Assembly (NCBI GenBank): GCA_026929865.2
Contig: CM049417.1
Span: 17,774,501-17,838,500 of the forward strand
Reading direction: 5' to 3'
Source: Hyperoplus lanceolatus
Taxonomy: Eukaryota; Chordata; Actinopteri; Uranoscopiformes; Ammodytidae
DNA length: 64,000 nucleotides
The notes beneath the pieces were generated by a model. That model was given only the letters and a program-made list of their open reading frames with translations. It searched no databases and was not told the DNA's origin. Below are positions 16,901 through 29,735 of this stretch, piece after piece (positions within the stretch are counted from its first letter, which is position 1; each line of letters starts with the position of its first letter). The position numbers and the translations under genes were made by a program.

Positions 16901-17505
16901 AAAATGTGTTGAAACTGAGCATGTCTCTCCAAACCTTATTGAGCTGCACACTTTAAGGACTGTTCTTCTTTATTTGACTTGAAAAAGTTGTTGTTTTTTC
17001 TACCCATACATTTCAATATAACACATTAGAGAGCTGTAATCGCAATGTCCTTACTACCGTGACGTGAGAATATCATATCGGCCCATGCCTGTTCCAATGA
17101 ATAACTTATAAAGCAGACAAGAAGATCAGCTAGTCATCAATAGACCTGTTGCATTAACCCCCCCACATCCCCCACCCTCCCACCCCGCCCCCCTCCATGT
17201 CAGGGCTTTACTGGAGCACAACTGTGTTTTGATTCACAAATTAAGACGTTTGGCGTGTCCATGTAAATGTTATCCGAAGGCCAGCTGAAAAGACCTTTTC
17301 TCCCCTACCACATTCCAATCCTCCTCACTGGGGCCGCTCGCTGGCAGATGGATTTCCCCGCACGGGTGGTGGGTGGATTTAGTAACAAGTAACTCAGCAT
17401 AAGTTGCAACAAATAGATGAAGTCAAGAAAAAAAACAAGCTAATGTTTGGAAGTTTTGGAAATGGTGAAAACGGTTTCACTATTTTGTAGCTTTTGGAAC
17501 ATATA
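13999..17505. other. Intergenic spacer, no gene recognised
   Basis: No frame resembles a known protein. The stretch holds a CA-rich patch (14821-14842), a C-run followed by CA at 16810-16838, and a C-rich patch at 17158-17197. Confidence 0.5.
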
Positions 17506-18262
17506 CAGTGCTGCTTGAAAGTTTTTCTTTTGGAATTTTATTTTTAACCATTATTAATTAATTTTGATCAATTTTGTCACAACTTTGCCAGACAGCACCT
17601 GGAGATACCTGAAGTCTTATTCTGTGGACAGATTAGTCCAAAATTGAACTGTTTGGTCATAACCAAAACTGCCATGTTTGGGCAAAAACGCAACTCTGCC
17701 TACCACCAAAAGAACCCTCTCCCAAGTGAAGAATGGTGGTGGCAAGTGGTCTGAAAATCTCCAGATGTAATGTGTGGGTTGGCTTTTACCTGAAAAATCC
17801 CTTTTCTTGTGGCACTTGAGGATATTTTTGTGCAACATCAAAAACTCTATTCCTGAGATCCTCTGAGATTTTTTCCCCTTTGAGCATGTCTGACCTGTAT
17901 GGGTTCAGTTTGGTGGGCCTAAACTGACCTGGTTTTATCTTTGTTTTATCTAGTGCCGCCCAATTTCTTCCCTAAAGATCTCTCATTACATTGGTCTAGT
18001 TCATAAATCAATTTGGCCCACCTGATTGTGTTTACCTTGCTCGATTTAAGCAATGTAGCTCAGGGCTCACAAACAGTTGTCAAATCATTTGTTTTATCTG
18101 TTTTAACAATTGATTTCTGGAAAAGAAAAATGTTTAATTGATAAACAAACATCTGTTATTTCATATAAAAAATACTGGTATTGATAAAAATTAATTAATA
18201 ATGGTTAAAATAAATACAATTCCAAAAGGGATAAGGGGTTCACAAACTTTCGAGCATCACTG
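17506..18262 (+). mobile_element. Tc1/mariner-like element, degenerate
   Basis: The ends are inverted repeats: CAGTGCTGCTTGAAAGTTT at the left, and the complement of AAACTTTCGAGCATCACTG at the right. TA dinucleotides lie just outside at 17504-17505 and 18263-18264, the Tc1 target site. Inside, near 17620-17760, the sequence follows the usual Tc1 transposase region (GGACAGATTAGTCCAAAATT, GAAGAATGGTGGTGGCAAG), but stops and deletions leave no usable frame. It is a dead, shortened copy. Confidence 0.8.
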
Positions 18263-20627
18263 TATACACTGAATCAGAGCCCCCTGTTTGAGCACTCAGG
18301 GTTGAATAAATATGTGAAGATTTAGCCACTCTTCTTAATGAGGCACCTGCAGCATAGTCAACATGCTGCGTGTTTGTCTTGCAGCTGATTGTATAGCTGC
18401 TTTGAATAAGTACCTGCTCACACTTGACCTTTTCAGCACATGCCTTTAATGAAGCACTTATTTGAATCCTAATTAGGAGCTGGCCAAACAACAAATAATA
18501 AGACATTCAGCAGTCAATACGGAAGGCAAATGTCAACTTGTGACAGAGAGAGGCAAATTAATATTTGTTTTTACTACAAATGTAATATCTCACTGGGCAC
18601 TTTTGCTTATATGATCCAAAAGGAAAACTGAGTCATAAAGCCATACGGCAAAAAAATGTCCCATTATTATATGCATTTTGTGAGGTGTTTGATTCTGCTG
18701 TCAATACATTGTATTCCTTAATAAACAAATGATTAAGTATCTAAAAAAATCACTTGTTCAACATTTAAAAGTTATGTATATTGTAATTTAACCTTAATCT
18801 TCGGTTTTGGGTTCAGTTTTGGCATTGCCTTATCCATATAACTCAAAAGGCATGACTGGCATGATACAATCATGTTTTGTCTACTTCATGGAACTTTGTT
18901 TGAATGCATCAAAGCAAAGTGAAAGCAATGATTATCTTTTGTACACAGCATACTGTAGGCTACTGGGTTTTTGTGTAAGCCAATATAAAAAAAACACATA
19001 GTTTGAAGAATTTTTTAAAAGAAAAATATTTTAAGAAGACAAAAATATTTCTGACGCATTAGTATGACTTAAATTCGCTCTTCATTCTCTCGGAGAAAGG
19101 AAGACACAGAGCTCACACTGGGTCCGTGTGAACCTTATTGATTTTGGGGGTAAAATCGATACATTTCGCCATCTTGAAGGGATTAAATGTTTCAACTTAA
19201 ATTTCTATAATTGGATTTCTACTTTCTACGATGAGAGGTTACTTGAAAATCAATAGGCCAATCAATACCTCCACGTTCAGGATGTTCAGCTGTGGAGCGG
19301 AAGACATTGAGAAACTTGCCAGACACCTGCCACCGGAAACCAAACCATGAGCCTCACTGAGGTCTAAATTTTTTTAAATTATGCCTTTATTAATTATTAA
19401 TGGTGATTTTTAAAAGTAAACACAATATTTTATTTTGTGTGTGTTATAGTGGAGTCAGAATCAGTGATACATTCTAATTGCATTTAAAAAAGGGTGGACT
19501 GCATTGTATCGCATATCGTTTTAGTGATTCATAACATTGGCGATATCCTGAATGATATGAAATCAATCAAAACAACTGCACATTGTTGCTTGTCAAATAT
19601 ATAGGATCTTTTGCAGAAGCAGCTCCTAAGATAGGAAGTCCCCTAAACAAAGCATACGCGACATAGGGGATAATTACCCAGTCATAATGGGATATTTGAT
19701 TAGAATCCCTGAAAAATGATGATGCCAACCATTAATTAATGAAACAATATTAAATTCCATCTTCCATCTCCTAGACTTAATCCATGTCTAGGCTTAGCTA
19801 AAATGGCAGCAGAACACGCCAAGCCACTAACTCCAATCCTAAACGAACATACAGCGTTGTATCTGAGCGATAGCTGTTCCAACCAAGCATAGTTTATGTT
19901 TATCAAGCATGTGGCTAATTATTTCTTTTGTTCAGCCAGATGCCATACTCTGCACAGGCAGCAGGTGGTCACTTATTGAATTAGTCCAGTTGACCAACCT
20001 TTACCAGAGATTAAGGGCACATTTAACCAGGCTGCTGCATGCTATTATCTACACTGGACTCCTTCCTCTTTTTTTTAAACTATCATAAAACACAAATTAA
20101 TAAATTTAATTTCGACCCATGCAGGCCAATTAAAACATACTGGTGTGTCTGTTTTACAAAAAAATGTCTGATAGCAACAATAGAAGTAGAATATATCCGG
20201 GACCATGTTCTTTTACTTTATTTTCAAAGTTATCTATTCCAATTTACATTTACTGTTGTTAAAGATAATGTAATGCACCACCATCAAAATCAGGTAACAA
20301 ATCATGCTTTAATCCCTTACGGAATTGACAGAGCCCTTAAAAAAAAGAAGGGATATTTTTATTTCACTGGTAGTGTCATTGATAATCCCATTTTAAGAAT
20401 TCTAAATGATCTTACTCTTGCCAATATTGTTTTTCTTATGTTGGTGGCCAGTGACATACAAACATAAAATAAATTGTTCATTAAAAGATAAACTGTATTG
20501 ATTAACATAGACCTATGTTCAATGCATATTTATTCATCAGTAGGCCTATGCTTCAAGCTACATTGATAAATAAACAAATTAAAAAACTTCTCACTTTGTT
20601 GCTGTTCATAGTGAGAAAATTGGGTCA

Positions 20628-20631
<4 letters not shown>
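18263..20631. other. Intergenic spacer, no gene recognised
   Basis: A/T-rich sequence with short frames only. The longest (20039-20467, plus) has no recognised domain and sits in low-complexity A/T-rich DNA. No repeat family could be named with confidence. Confidence 0.45.

Positions 20632-20671
<40 letters not shown>
20632..20671. repeat. (TG)n microsatellite
   Basis: Twenty TG units, directly followed by the hAT-like terminal sequence. Confidence 0.95.
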
Positions 20672-20674
<3 letters not shown>

Positions 20675-20745
20675 AGCCGGCCCGAGGCATAAGCGAACTA
20701 AGCGGTCGCTTAGGGCCCCCGACCGCCAGGGGGGCCCCCTCAAAA
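20672..20745. mobile_element. hAT-like transposon end fragment
   Basis: CAGAGCCGGCCCGAGGCATA followed by GCGGTCGCTTAGGGCCCC matches a terminal sequence I recall as common in fish hAT elements. The other end is not seen, so this looks like a solo or truncated end next to an AT run. Confidence 0.5.
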
Positions 20746-20774
20746 AAAATATATATATATATATAGCCTATATA

Positions 20775-21215
20775 TAGAGGAGAACGGGGGAATCTGAGGC
20801 ATCGGGTAATGTTAGCCACCCCCTGTATCTAGGCAATGGAAAACATTTGTGGTCATGTGAGATATATGTTTTCAAGCCCCTCTCATTTCAACATGGCCCT
20901 GAAAGAGAGGACCTCATGGTGCTGTGGTAAGCATGTTTTTTTTCACCAAAATAGGTATTTTGCATGTAAAAGTAAATGTTCTTGCTGTCAACTTAATCAA
21001 CTGTTGTGCCAAAGCAAATGTATTCACGTAGAAAAACTTCTATCATACATGTTGATGAACTACCAACATATAAAAACCATGTGATGATATTAGCTAAAGA
21101 TTAGCCTGAAATGCTAAGAGAGGTAGTTTTTTCTCAAATTGTGGTGGTGGGGGAAAGTGAGCCAAATGCTGTGGGGGAAAGTGAGCCACTATCTCACTTT
21201 CCCCCACATTGAGGC
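20775..21215. mobile_element. Unclassified repeat with GGGGGAAAGTGAG motifs
   Basis: Starts with GAGGAGAACGGGGG. Near 21150-21208 it has two direct copies of GGGGGAAAGTGAGCCA and one inverted copy. Two 16-bp arms (21170-21185 and 21193-21208) form a perfect hairpin. The layout resembles the TIR element at 49701-50662. The right boundary was not found. Confidence 0.45.
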
Positions 21216-21501
21216 ACAAGTTAAGTTTAGTCTTAAACATATTTTATATTACATGACATATGTTTTATTTTAATGTCATACACATTGTAGAAAAGCAATC
21301 ATGCCAAGGAAATACACCAGGGAGACGACCTGGGGCAACCACACGGAAAGAGCACCTTCTCATCTTTCCCTGTAACCTTCAGGGCTGGAATGTAGAGTAG
21401 GCCTAGTTGTAGGGTATGACAGACTGATGTTATAATCCAGTTGAGTCTTCTCCTGTGTTCAGAGTCCCAGGCTGTTCTCGCTGGTTCTGATTTTCTTTCT
21501 C

Positions 21502-22252
21502 GGGAATTTTGGGAATATTCAAAATTGGAAATTATAGGAATTAACTAAATGGTGATAATTTAAATGTTTTTTTTTTCATATCCAAACATTAATCCAAACA
21601 TATAAACATTATGTTTTGTCATAGGCAGACATCCATGCAAACTAATACAATAAAAACACATTACATTTGAATAGATTTATTTGTAAGTAGAACTTTATCA
21701 AGTTTTGATTATTTTATGAACAATCAATAATTTCACTGAACAACAAAAAGATGAATGTTGAGTAAAATATAACTCATCTGTCTGACCCAACCCATTCAAT
21801 AAATTAAGTAAATTGTGATGGAGGAATGCACAGTGTATGTAGCGGGCATGGCCTCAGTACCCCCGCAGTAGGATGTGTGCTATGTGCAACTTGCCAAGTG
21901 TACTTGCATTAAATCTGGTTGTTTTAGTCAAGATTATGCTAAAATATATTTTCCCCACCTTTATCTATAATCACTGTTTAAGCCTCTTTAAACCTGGTCT
22001 AGTAACAAGCAATATATGATATCAAGTTTGTCTCAATAATCTTTAAAAAAAATCTGATTTGAAGTTAAATGTTCATAAATATTATAAAACGTAGTTGAAA
22101 AAACAGATTTTTACAGTCTATAGCATTTGCCTTTGGGTTGCTTTACATTTAGTAAATTCCCGTTTATTCCTGTTAATTCCCGTTTATTCCTGTTAATTCC
22201 CATAAATTCCCATGGAAAGTTCCAACTTTGAAAATTCCCAAAATTTTGCAAC
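21502..22252. mobile_element. DNA transposon relic with GGGAATTTT inverted ends
   Basis: The left side has GGGAATTTTGGGAATATTC then AAAATTGGAA. The right side, read in reverse, has the same pattern before AGGGTTGCAAAATTTTGGGA. Inside the right end is a 20-bp unit (ATTCCCGTTTATTCCTGTTA) repeated twice near 22155-22195. No coding sequence is seen. Superfamily not certain. Confidence 0.45.
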
Positions 22253-22253
22253 C

Positions 22254-22740
22254 CTAACCCCAATGTATGGGTGCTGTAAGCCGACTCAGCACGCACACAT
22301 GGGCCTCAGAGCGTGCATACAAGTTCTTGAGCTGGTCAGGGAAGGAGGGGTCACTGTCATGGACAGGTGGTGGAGCTTTGCAGTCTGCGATGGCCAGTTT
22401 CACCCGAGGTCTATCTGCAGGCGTTAGCATTATGAAGATGTGATTTGAAGAACCAAGGTGGGGGTTAGGGGTTGCCTTGTCTGCCCCCTTTGACCTGGTG
22501 TAGGCCAGAGTGTTATCTCCCCTGGTTGCAAAGTGTATGTGTTGGTTAAACATGGGCAGGACTGTCTTAAAGTTGGCATGGTTTGTATCTTCCGATACAA
22601 TGAAGAATCCATCAGGGTGGGCTGTTTGTTGCTCACTGATGACATTGTGCAGTTCATTCAGGGCCTCCCTGACATGGGCACTTGGTAGAATATACACAGT
22701 GACAATTATAATGCTTTTGAGCTCTCTGGGTAGATAGAAT
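22254..22740 (-). mobile_element. Non-LTR retrotransposon endonuclease fragment
   Basis: A minus-strand frame reads as the C-terminal part of a LINE apurinic endonuclease: HANFKTVLPMFNQH, ATRGDNTL and PHLGSSNHI correspond to the usual HANLKTVLP, NTLDLVYT and HLGSSDHI blocks. Conserved positions are changed (an N in the expected SDH motif), and no reverse transcriptase follows. It is therefore an isolated dead fragment. Confidence 0.65.
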
Positions 22741-25700
22741 GGCCGACACTTCAGAAAAATGGTCTCTAATAGTGCAGTGAAATGTTTGGAGACTTCAACA
22801 TCATCCTGACACCATTCCTTGTTTCACCATTTTCCTTCCTAGTCTCATCATAGCTAAGGTCTCCATTTGACAGCTGTTTCTGAGAATGGGTCTAAACTTG
22901 TACCCCTTTATTTCCGTAAAAGGATAGGGAATCAGCTCAACTCATTCAGAATCTAATTTATTAGAATATGAATAAATATATGATATTTTCTATGATTACA
23001 ATTAATACCGTTTATAACATGAGTAATTCACACATTTTCATAAGCGTTCTATATATAAAGAAATACTGTAGATCAGATATCTATGGTGTATTCATTTAAT
23101 TCACAAAAACTCAATTGTTCCAGCGTATGAGGTGTGAATTATACAAAATAAAATTTGAAAACACATAAAAAAGAAAAAACAAGCAACTATGTGCAACACA
23201 ACTGCACAGATCCAATTCTGGACCCCTGTGGAACGCTACATAACGGTTGAGAAGGGATTGTAGTTTCTGTTATCCAGCTCCTAACAACGTGTGGAGGCCG
23301 ACATGCGGTTATACTGTAAAACTATACACAGCAGCTACAGTCTTCATCTGCATTCATCCATCCAGTTTATATGCTACTAAACATATCTCCACTACTGTTG
23401 TATTAAATAAGGATGGCTTACACAATGCTTATTGCTTTCAAAACTTATTTGAAAAAATATTTAAAAAAATCCCTCACTTCTTCAATGCAAAGCCCGCATA
23501 TTATCCCAACATAAAAAATAACAGTAATTCACAAAAACATTCAAGAACCTGAATCTGAGTTATAAAAAAACACTTGAGCAGATATCAACACACTTATGCA
23601 TATACAGAATGAACAATCTTTAAGATATGGATAAAACAGGATGTACCTTAAATAAAACAAGTTCAAGTTAAGACCTTCTGTCATGAGTGCCATTGATGCA
23701 GTAAAACAGAGCATCTGCTACTGTGAAACTCAGTGCATAACATTAAGCGCTAGAGGTTTGGTGAAACATGCATTTACTGAACGCTATTGCAACATTTCCC
23801 CAGGTCTTTGGCTTTAACGGAGACCAACGTGGCGATGACAATGTACTGTGAGAGTAAATAGAAGACCTAGAAAAGGCACTTGAAACTACTTGGATAGTGT
23901 TACATTTCCCCACGTATGGCAAGCTTTATTTACATAGTGTTTAGCTAATGGGATTGCCAAGTATTATAAACAATGACATCCGCGCTATGCTAGTGCGCTT
24001 AATCATCTTCTTCAAAGGCATACTATTAAATAATACAATAAAATCAGTACCGTAACGTTACAGTAAAACCACCATAAATAAATTGCTAGTGTTGTGTTGA
24101 CTAGCTGTAGCCTATGTCACCACACGTACACTACTCGGCTAGTTTGTATGTAGATGCGCATTTAAAGCCACTTGTTAAGACATATGCAGAGGACTAAAAT
24201 TCTAAGTATAATTCACAAATTATACTTTTTAGTACTTAAATTAAAGGAGTGTTCAAATATCACCTGTGCCAATGCATTACAGGGTTGTAGCAGGTGTAAG
24301 TTAAACAGGCTTGTACTGTATAACACGGCAAGAGTAAGTCAAGTAGATACCACTTTCGTTTGCGGTAGATAAAAAAAGATACATTCAGCGGATGGTTACA
24401 TTGGTCGACTGCCCTTTATTCTGACTTAAAGGTGAAGTAAGCGATATATTTATGTTAACAAACGTGTTAAATCGCTCCATTTTCATACAGTGGTCACTTA
24501 TAGTGTGCGCGTTTCATAACTCCGATCTCTTAGTCACCCGCTCTGCATGTAATCGTCAAACCTTTAACTGTCATACTGATTAAGGTATACACCAGAAAAA
24601 TACCGTCTAGTTCATACAAAACCGCTATAGTCGCAAATGAATAACTTGTGGAATATCCAATTTAAAACAAAGTTCACCAAGCGCGATGGAAATAAATCGG
24701 ACTATGTAGCTGTGGGATTATTGGGACGTCGGATTTATGGCATGCAACGTTACATTAGCTTAGCATAGCATAAAGGCTGGAGACAGTAGGAAGCAGCTAG
24801 CCTGTTACTGTTTTTAAAGAAGCTTAGTCCGTCCACACACATCTTGCCAAATGTTATAACTTGGTTTTTTTTGTGTGTTAAAAGTGTTAAAAAAGACAAG
24901 CTGTGGTTTCACAGGGGGGTCTATGTCTTTAAGGTAAGCTAAGCTAACCACATGCTGGCTGTAGCTTTGTATGTAGTGTCCGGACATGAGTGGTGTCGAT
25001 ATTCTCACCTACATAAGTTTATTTCCTAAAATGTCAGACTATTCTTTTAAAATAAACAAAGGGATTTAAGATGTCGTTTAAGGATAGTATGTAACACCCG
25101 AACCCCTTCACTAAGAGTGGGCAACAAAATTTGCTGTGGAATGTTTGATGCAATCAGATAAAACAACTCGAATATATAGCAGGTCTGACATAGGCCTATA
25201 CAGCCTAAGATTGACAGCATAAACGTGTTTCTACTTTGGATAACCATGTACTTTACACATTCCGCTATTATTATTATTGTATTGTATTGTAATATTACAC
25301 ATGTACGCATCCTCATACTCGGCTGGTTATTTGACACAAGGGTATCACATGTCGGTATTCGCTCAACTCATCATCAACTTTGCTCTGTGGCCATGCGCGT
25401 CGTATAACATTACTTCATAGATAAAACGTTCAAGGAACAGTGCAAGAAAGCATTTAAGATCCATCACCAATCCAAGGAATGCAGTTTGACGCCAGCCCAG
25501 ATCCTTCACTAGACACAAAAACCCCTAAAAGAATGTTTTAAAAATGGAAGATCGCCAGGAAATATACAGCACAAAACACTGCTCATGCATGACAAAACTT
25601 AAATGACAGTTAAAAGAAACAAGGCACAAACTTTATACAAACAAATGGCCTTTCTAATAGACACCCTGGTTCTGTCTGTAGTTGATTGAAGGTCGGTAGT

Positions 25701-25850
25701 AAAGGCTCTCTATTAAAGTAACCTGAGAGGGGGCCCTTTCGCCAGCTGCTTTCAGGTGAAGGCTTTCATCCTTCTGATGCAATTAGCCATTAAAAGTGGT
25801 TTCCAAACATCACAGTGAGTAAAAAAAAAAGAGAAAGAAAATGCAACATT
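22741..25850. other. Intergenic spacer downstream of zdhhc21, no gene recognised
   Basis: A/T-rich sequence with short frames only. The part near 24740-24980 (GCTTAGCATAGCATAAAGGC, AAGGTAAGCTAAGCTAACC) resembles a repeat frequent in fish genomes, and a related GCTTAGCATAG stretch lies at 26997-27010. Its limits were not resolved. Confidence 0.4.
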
Positions 25851-26098
25851 TTCCCGTCACTCCCTTGGGTGTTTCTTGACCCTGTCTATAGTGCCAGTCT
25901 GGGCCTTGTAGAGAAAAGTAAAAAAAAAAAAAAAAAGCTGAGAGTATCCACTGATAAAACCGAGACTGCCACCCAGCTCCCATAGCACGAAAGAGGACGT
26001 TGAAGGCGAACAGATGGATTCTAAAGAGTGTGTGTGTTTTTCTTCATCATGGCAGCCCCTACCATCTGTGCAGGTGGGGACGTTGGGGCTAACCAGCC

Positions 26099-29088
26099 CT
26101 ACACGTGGGTGCGGAAGTTGTGGCTGGCTTGGAGCGGCCGCCTGCTCCGGAGCGGGTTGAGCCACAGGAGTTTCCAGCGAGTGCCGCAAACTTCGGCCAG
26201 GGCCCACTGCCAGGATTTCTTTGAACCAAATCTTACAGGAAATAAAAAAAGAAATAAAAACAAGTAAAAAAAATTGTATTATGAGGCTGTTTTAACCCAT
26301 TGATGACTATGGCAATCTAGGATGCATGTCCTTAATGCCTGAGGGTTTTCTGAAAAAATAGTAGGAATTGTCAAGTCTACCAAAACCTTAATATCTAAGC
26401 CTGTGTAGCACATAGAAACATGAAATAAAATACATTTAAAAGTTAAGGTTCACAGGTTTTATTTAAACATGCTCCCTTAGCGCTTACAAACCAACAAATA
26501 TTTCTAAAAATCGTCAAAATGAGATGATTTAGAAAATTAAATATTGTTAATAAATAGATGCAATGTGTTGTGTGATTTTCGTCAGTAGTCTATAGTAGAC
26601 CTTGATTCTGCGCACCAAACGCCACTAACTGTTCTGTCGCTGACATAGCTGGCGTATTTTTTTAATTATTTTGTTTTATTTTTTATTTTTTATTTTTTTT
26701 GATTGACATGATTTTTGGCAAACCACACAACTTTTGGGTGGTCATGTGGTCTTAAAAAAATCAACAAAACCCACCTCATGTGTATTTGAACCAATGACAG
26801 TGCATTCTATGCTGGGAATGCCATGAAAATTAGATAAAGTAATAATGCTGCGTGACGCAGCATCAGGCAGGAGAGCCAATGTGGCATCGCGCAGCAGCCG
26901 TCATCAATGGGTTAAAAGGGATAGTTCAAAAAAGGTTCTGGTGGAGGCAACACACTTATTTGTTTTCTTGCTGAGCCAAAAAAGCAAGGTACCACTTAGC
27001 TTAGCATAGACACCACTAGAATAGGGGGAAACGGTAAAATCCACGAAAGAGAATAATAGTACTTCCCCATAATGTCGACATATTTCTTTAAGGCAACAGC
27101 AAACATATTTCAGACATTTGGACAGAGAGAATTACACAGTTCGACTCACATTTCATTTGAGAAGTGAGCCATTTTTTCGATTGTGGTAGTATCCTGTGAG
27201 GGGGGGAAAACAAGGACAACGTAAAATCACTGGATCATTTCACACAACAAGCTTCATGTTTTCAACATTACAGACAGACAGAGAGACAGACAGACGTGCA
27301 CACACGCACACGCACACGCACACAGAACTCGACTCTAGACTTTCTCCCTTGTTGTTCTTCTATTGATTTCTGCATTACTGACATTGATTGTTTTATTTTG
27401 GTGTGCTGTGTCATGTCTGAAGCTTCTTGTGCTGCTAGCTTGTTCTTGAATAGACAGGACTGACTTTTACTGGGACTAACAAGCTAAAACCAGAAATGAG
27501 TACAATTAGACTGATTTTAACAGATCTGACAAAGTGACACTAGAATGTCACAGCTTGGAGATACAGAACATCCCCCAACTTTGTTAAGAGAAGACATAAT
27601 CACATGAACATAATGAGAGCAGTAACATGTCTTTTAGTAGTCGCTCAGTACTCACAGAGAGGATGCCGGTCATCTGAGTGTAGAATAAGCTAGCCATGCC
27701 ACCGAACATGACCAAGCCCATGAGCGTGGAGACCCGCAGCAGAGCTAGCTCGTGGCGAGTTGTAAACTTCTCCTGGCAGAGAAACAGAAACAGTTTTTTG
27801 TAACTGACTCTCACAGGATGTAACAAAGCGCTGAGCACAGACAGTGTGCCAAGTTTGTCGCATAGTCACATTGAGATTAACAAAAATAAATACAGCAAAT
27901 GGTCCAAACTGCTACACACATGCATGTCTGAAAGGTAGTCTCTGAGCTCTAATAACGTTGGTCTGTCAACAGAGTGTATGGTTTATTGATATTCCTGCGG
28001 TATATGTATGCACCTGGTCTAGTCCCGTCAAGGGCTGGAAGTAATAGTACTGGCAGAAGTCCAGCACCAGGGTGAACAAACTGAGGACCTGAGTGTACAC
28101 ACAGAGCTGCAGGAAGAGCCAGTGGTTGTCTTCTCCCACGCAGTTATTTATCCTGGAAGGAAATAAAAACAGATATTCAGCTATTAGCTTGCTTCCTATT
28201 TTATAACACTATTACACCAATATCATCTGGACACAAATGTATTTCTTTTTCTCAATGTTCGTGATATACGTATACAGTATACTGTATATATTTTTACATT
28301 GAATGAATAAAAATGTAATTTGTACATCATTTTCAATAGGTGAGCTTTACAGTATGTGTTTGAAATGTAAGGTAAGACTTTCATTTGTTTGTGTGTGTGT
28401 GTGTGTATCCTCACCAAGGACAGTGGTGGTCCATTCTGCGCACACAATGGCCACAACGACTGCAGTGGTGTGACCTTTTAGGTCTCATTAAGTTGCACTT
28501 ATTGCACAACTCCCAGTGCTCTCGCTCTGTGACAAACACACAACCATCACGTTTATTACTGGTCATTACAAGGATAAACATCATGCACAATCTGGCACAC
28601 CCAAGCCATAAATAAGTCAGAATAGAGGGGCAGGCTTTTTTCTGCATCCCTACCAGCGTGAGGTATGTGAGGGTCCACAGGAAGACGGCCAGGATCTGCT
28701 GTGGAAGCTCTGAATAGGGCCGCGAAGCAGAGTGCTGAGGCTATGTAGTAACCTGGAGGAAAACACAATGCTTTACTCTACCAAGAAGTGCCTGATCCAC
28801 ACACTGGTCGTCAGAAGAAATTCCAATTCGTTGTTTTCCAGTGGTGCCTCCCTCAACACTTGAGATAACTTTTCTTTATAACAATATCTGGTAAAGAAAA
28901 ACTCCTGCAGTGGGAAACAAGCAAGTATACTCACAAACAACTATGGCCCAAGGGATGTGGCCCTCGTTGTAGTGTGGAAGTAGAACCAGCTTGGGAATAA
29001 AGAAGGTGTTATAGAGCCAGATCCCAAACACCATGCTGATACACAGCCAGCCCATGGGGTCCACCACAAAGTGCAGTCGAAGCTTCAT
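26099..29088 (-). CDS. zdhhc21: Palmitoyltransferase ZDHHC21 (complete, 7 coding exons)
   Basis: Protein S-acyltransferase of Golgi and other membranes, moving palmitate from palmitoyl-CoA to cysteines. Coding exons, reading down the minus strand: 29088-28935, 28752-28654, 28526-28415, 28152-28014, 27772-27656, 27193-27150, 26231-26099. Together they give 798 nt, or 265 aa, the same length as human ZDHHC21. The start reads [14 protein letters not shown]. Exon 3 holds the cysteine-rich domain ([20 protein letters not shown]) and the catalytic DHHC in MDHHCPW. Hydrophobic segments lie before and after it. The TTxE region has diverged, and the tail ends SHNFRTHV. All introns are GT-AG with matching phases. 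Exon 6 is only 44 nt. The minus-strand frame over 25857-26207 is a shadow of the last exon. Confidence 0.97.
26290..26917. mobile_element. MITE with 17-bp perfect TIRs in a zdhhc21 intron
   Basis: TTTTAACCCATTGATGA at 26290-26306 is exactly complementary to 26901-26917. Read as TTAA|CCCATTGATGA and TCATCAATGGG|TTAA, it fits a piggyBac-type TTAA target with C-starting ends. No ORF. It lies in the intron between the last two coding exons. Confidence 0.75.
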
Positions 29089-29094
29089 GGCGGC

Positions 29095-29735
29095 AATCCT
29101 GCAATGTACACAGCAACACACACACACACGTAAGTGAAGATCTCCTTTTGACGTTTGCAAAATAGATTCAAACAGATAACAGACAGAACTAGCCGGCTGC
29201 TCCCCTGCTCTCTCACACAGTCATGTTTTACCAGTTTTTCCTCCTGCATACGCCTATGTTAGCATCACCATCAGTATGATTGAGAAATTATCTGTCATAT
29301 ACATATCCCTCAGCACAGGCCTTACTACTACTGTGCTATAAAGCAGGTGTCAACCTCACAGACTGAATCAGCACATACAGCCCTCATAACCCGGCTAGTC
29401 TGCACTGAGAAGGACCTTGTTATTGCCCAACCTCGCCTACTCCATCATTCATAATAACACTGTCAGTCGAGATGGGCTTGGCTCTGTACAGCCTCGCTGT
29501 GACGGCTTGTAACATCGAGCTAACATCAATACATTCCCTCGCGTTCACACACAAAGATGACATAATTCAACGTGTTCGGCGTCAGTCATGATTTCCTGTC
29601 CTTATGAATGAAAATATACATACCTCGTTATGTTGCTGTCCTATTCAGCGCACGTATCGATCATGGTATCGGTGTGACTACTTCCTCATCCGAGCCTCCG
29701 TGGGCTGGACAGGAGCATTGATTCGTTACCTGCAA
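29095..29735 (-). promoter_or_regulatory. zdhhc21 5' UTR exon and promoter region
   Basis: An acceptor (CAG|GATTGCC) lies 10 nt upstream of the ATG, and a donor GAG|GTATGT closes a non-coding exon at 29624. The first exon is therefore upstream, about 29624-29730. An ETS-like TTTCCGG lies at about 29746. The transcription start is not defined. Confidence 0.55.

Noticed and set aside
20039..20467. 142-codon frame as a gene
   Set aside because: A/T-rich sequence with no recognised domain and no exon-like composition or neighbours.
21120..21215. CRISPR-like or regulatory repeat array
   Set aside because: Only three motif copies in mixed orientation in a vertebrate genome; better explained as transposon subterminal repeats.
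25857..26207. 116-codon minus-strand frame
   Set aside because: Out-of-frame reading of the last zdhhc21 exon and its 3' UTR; the true frame ends SHNFRTHV.
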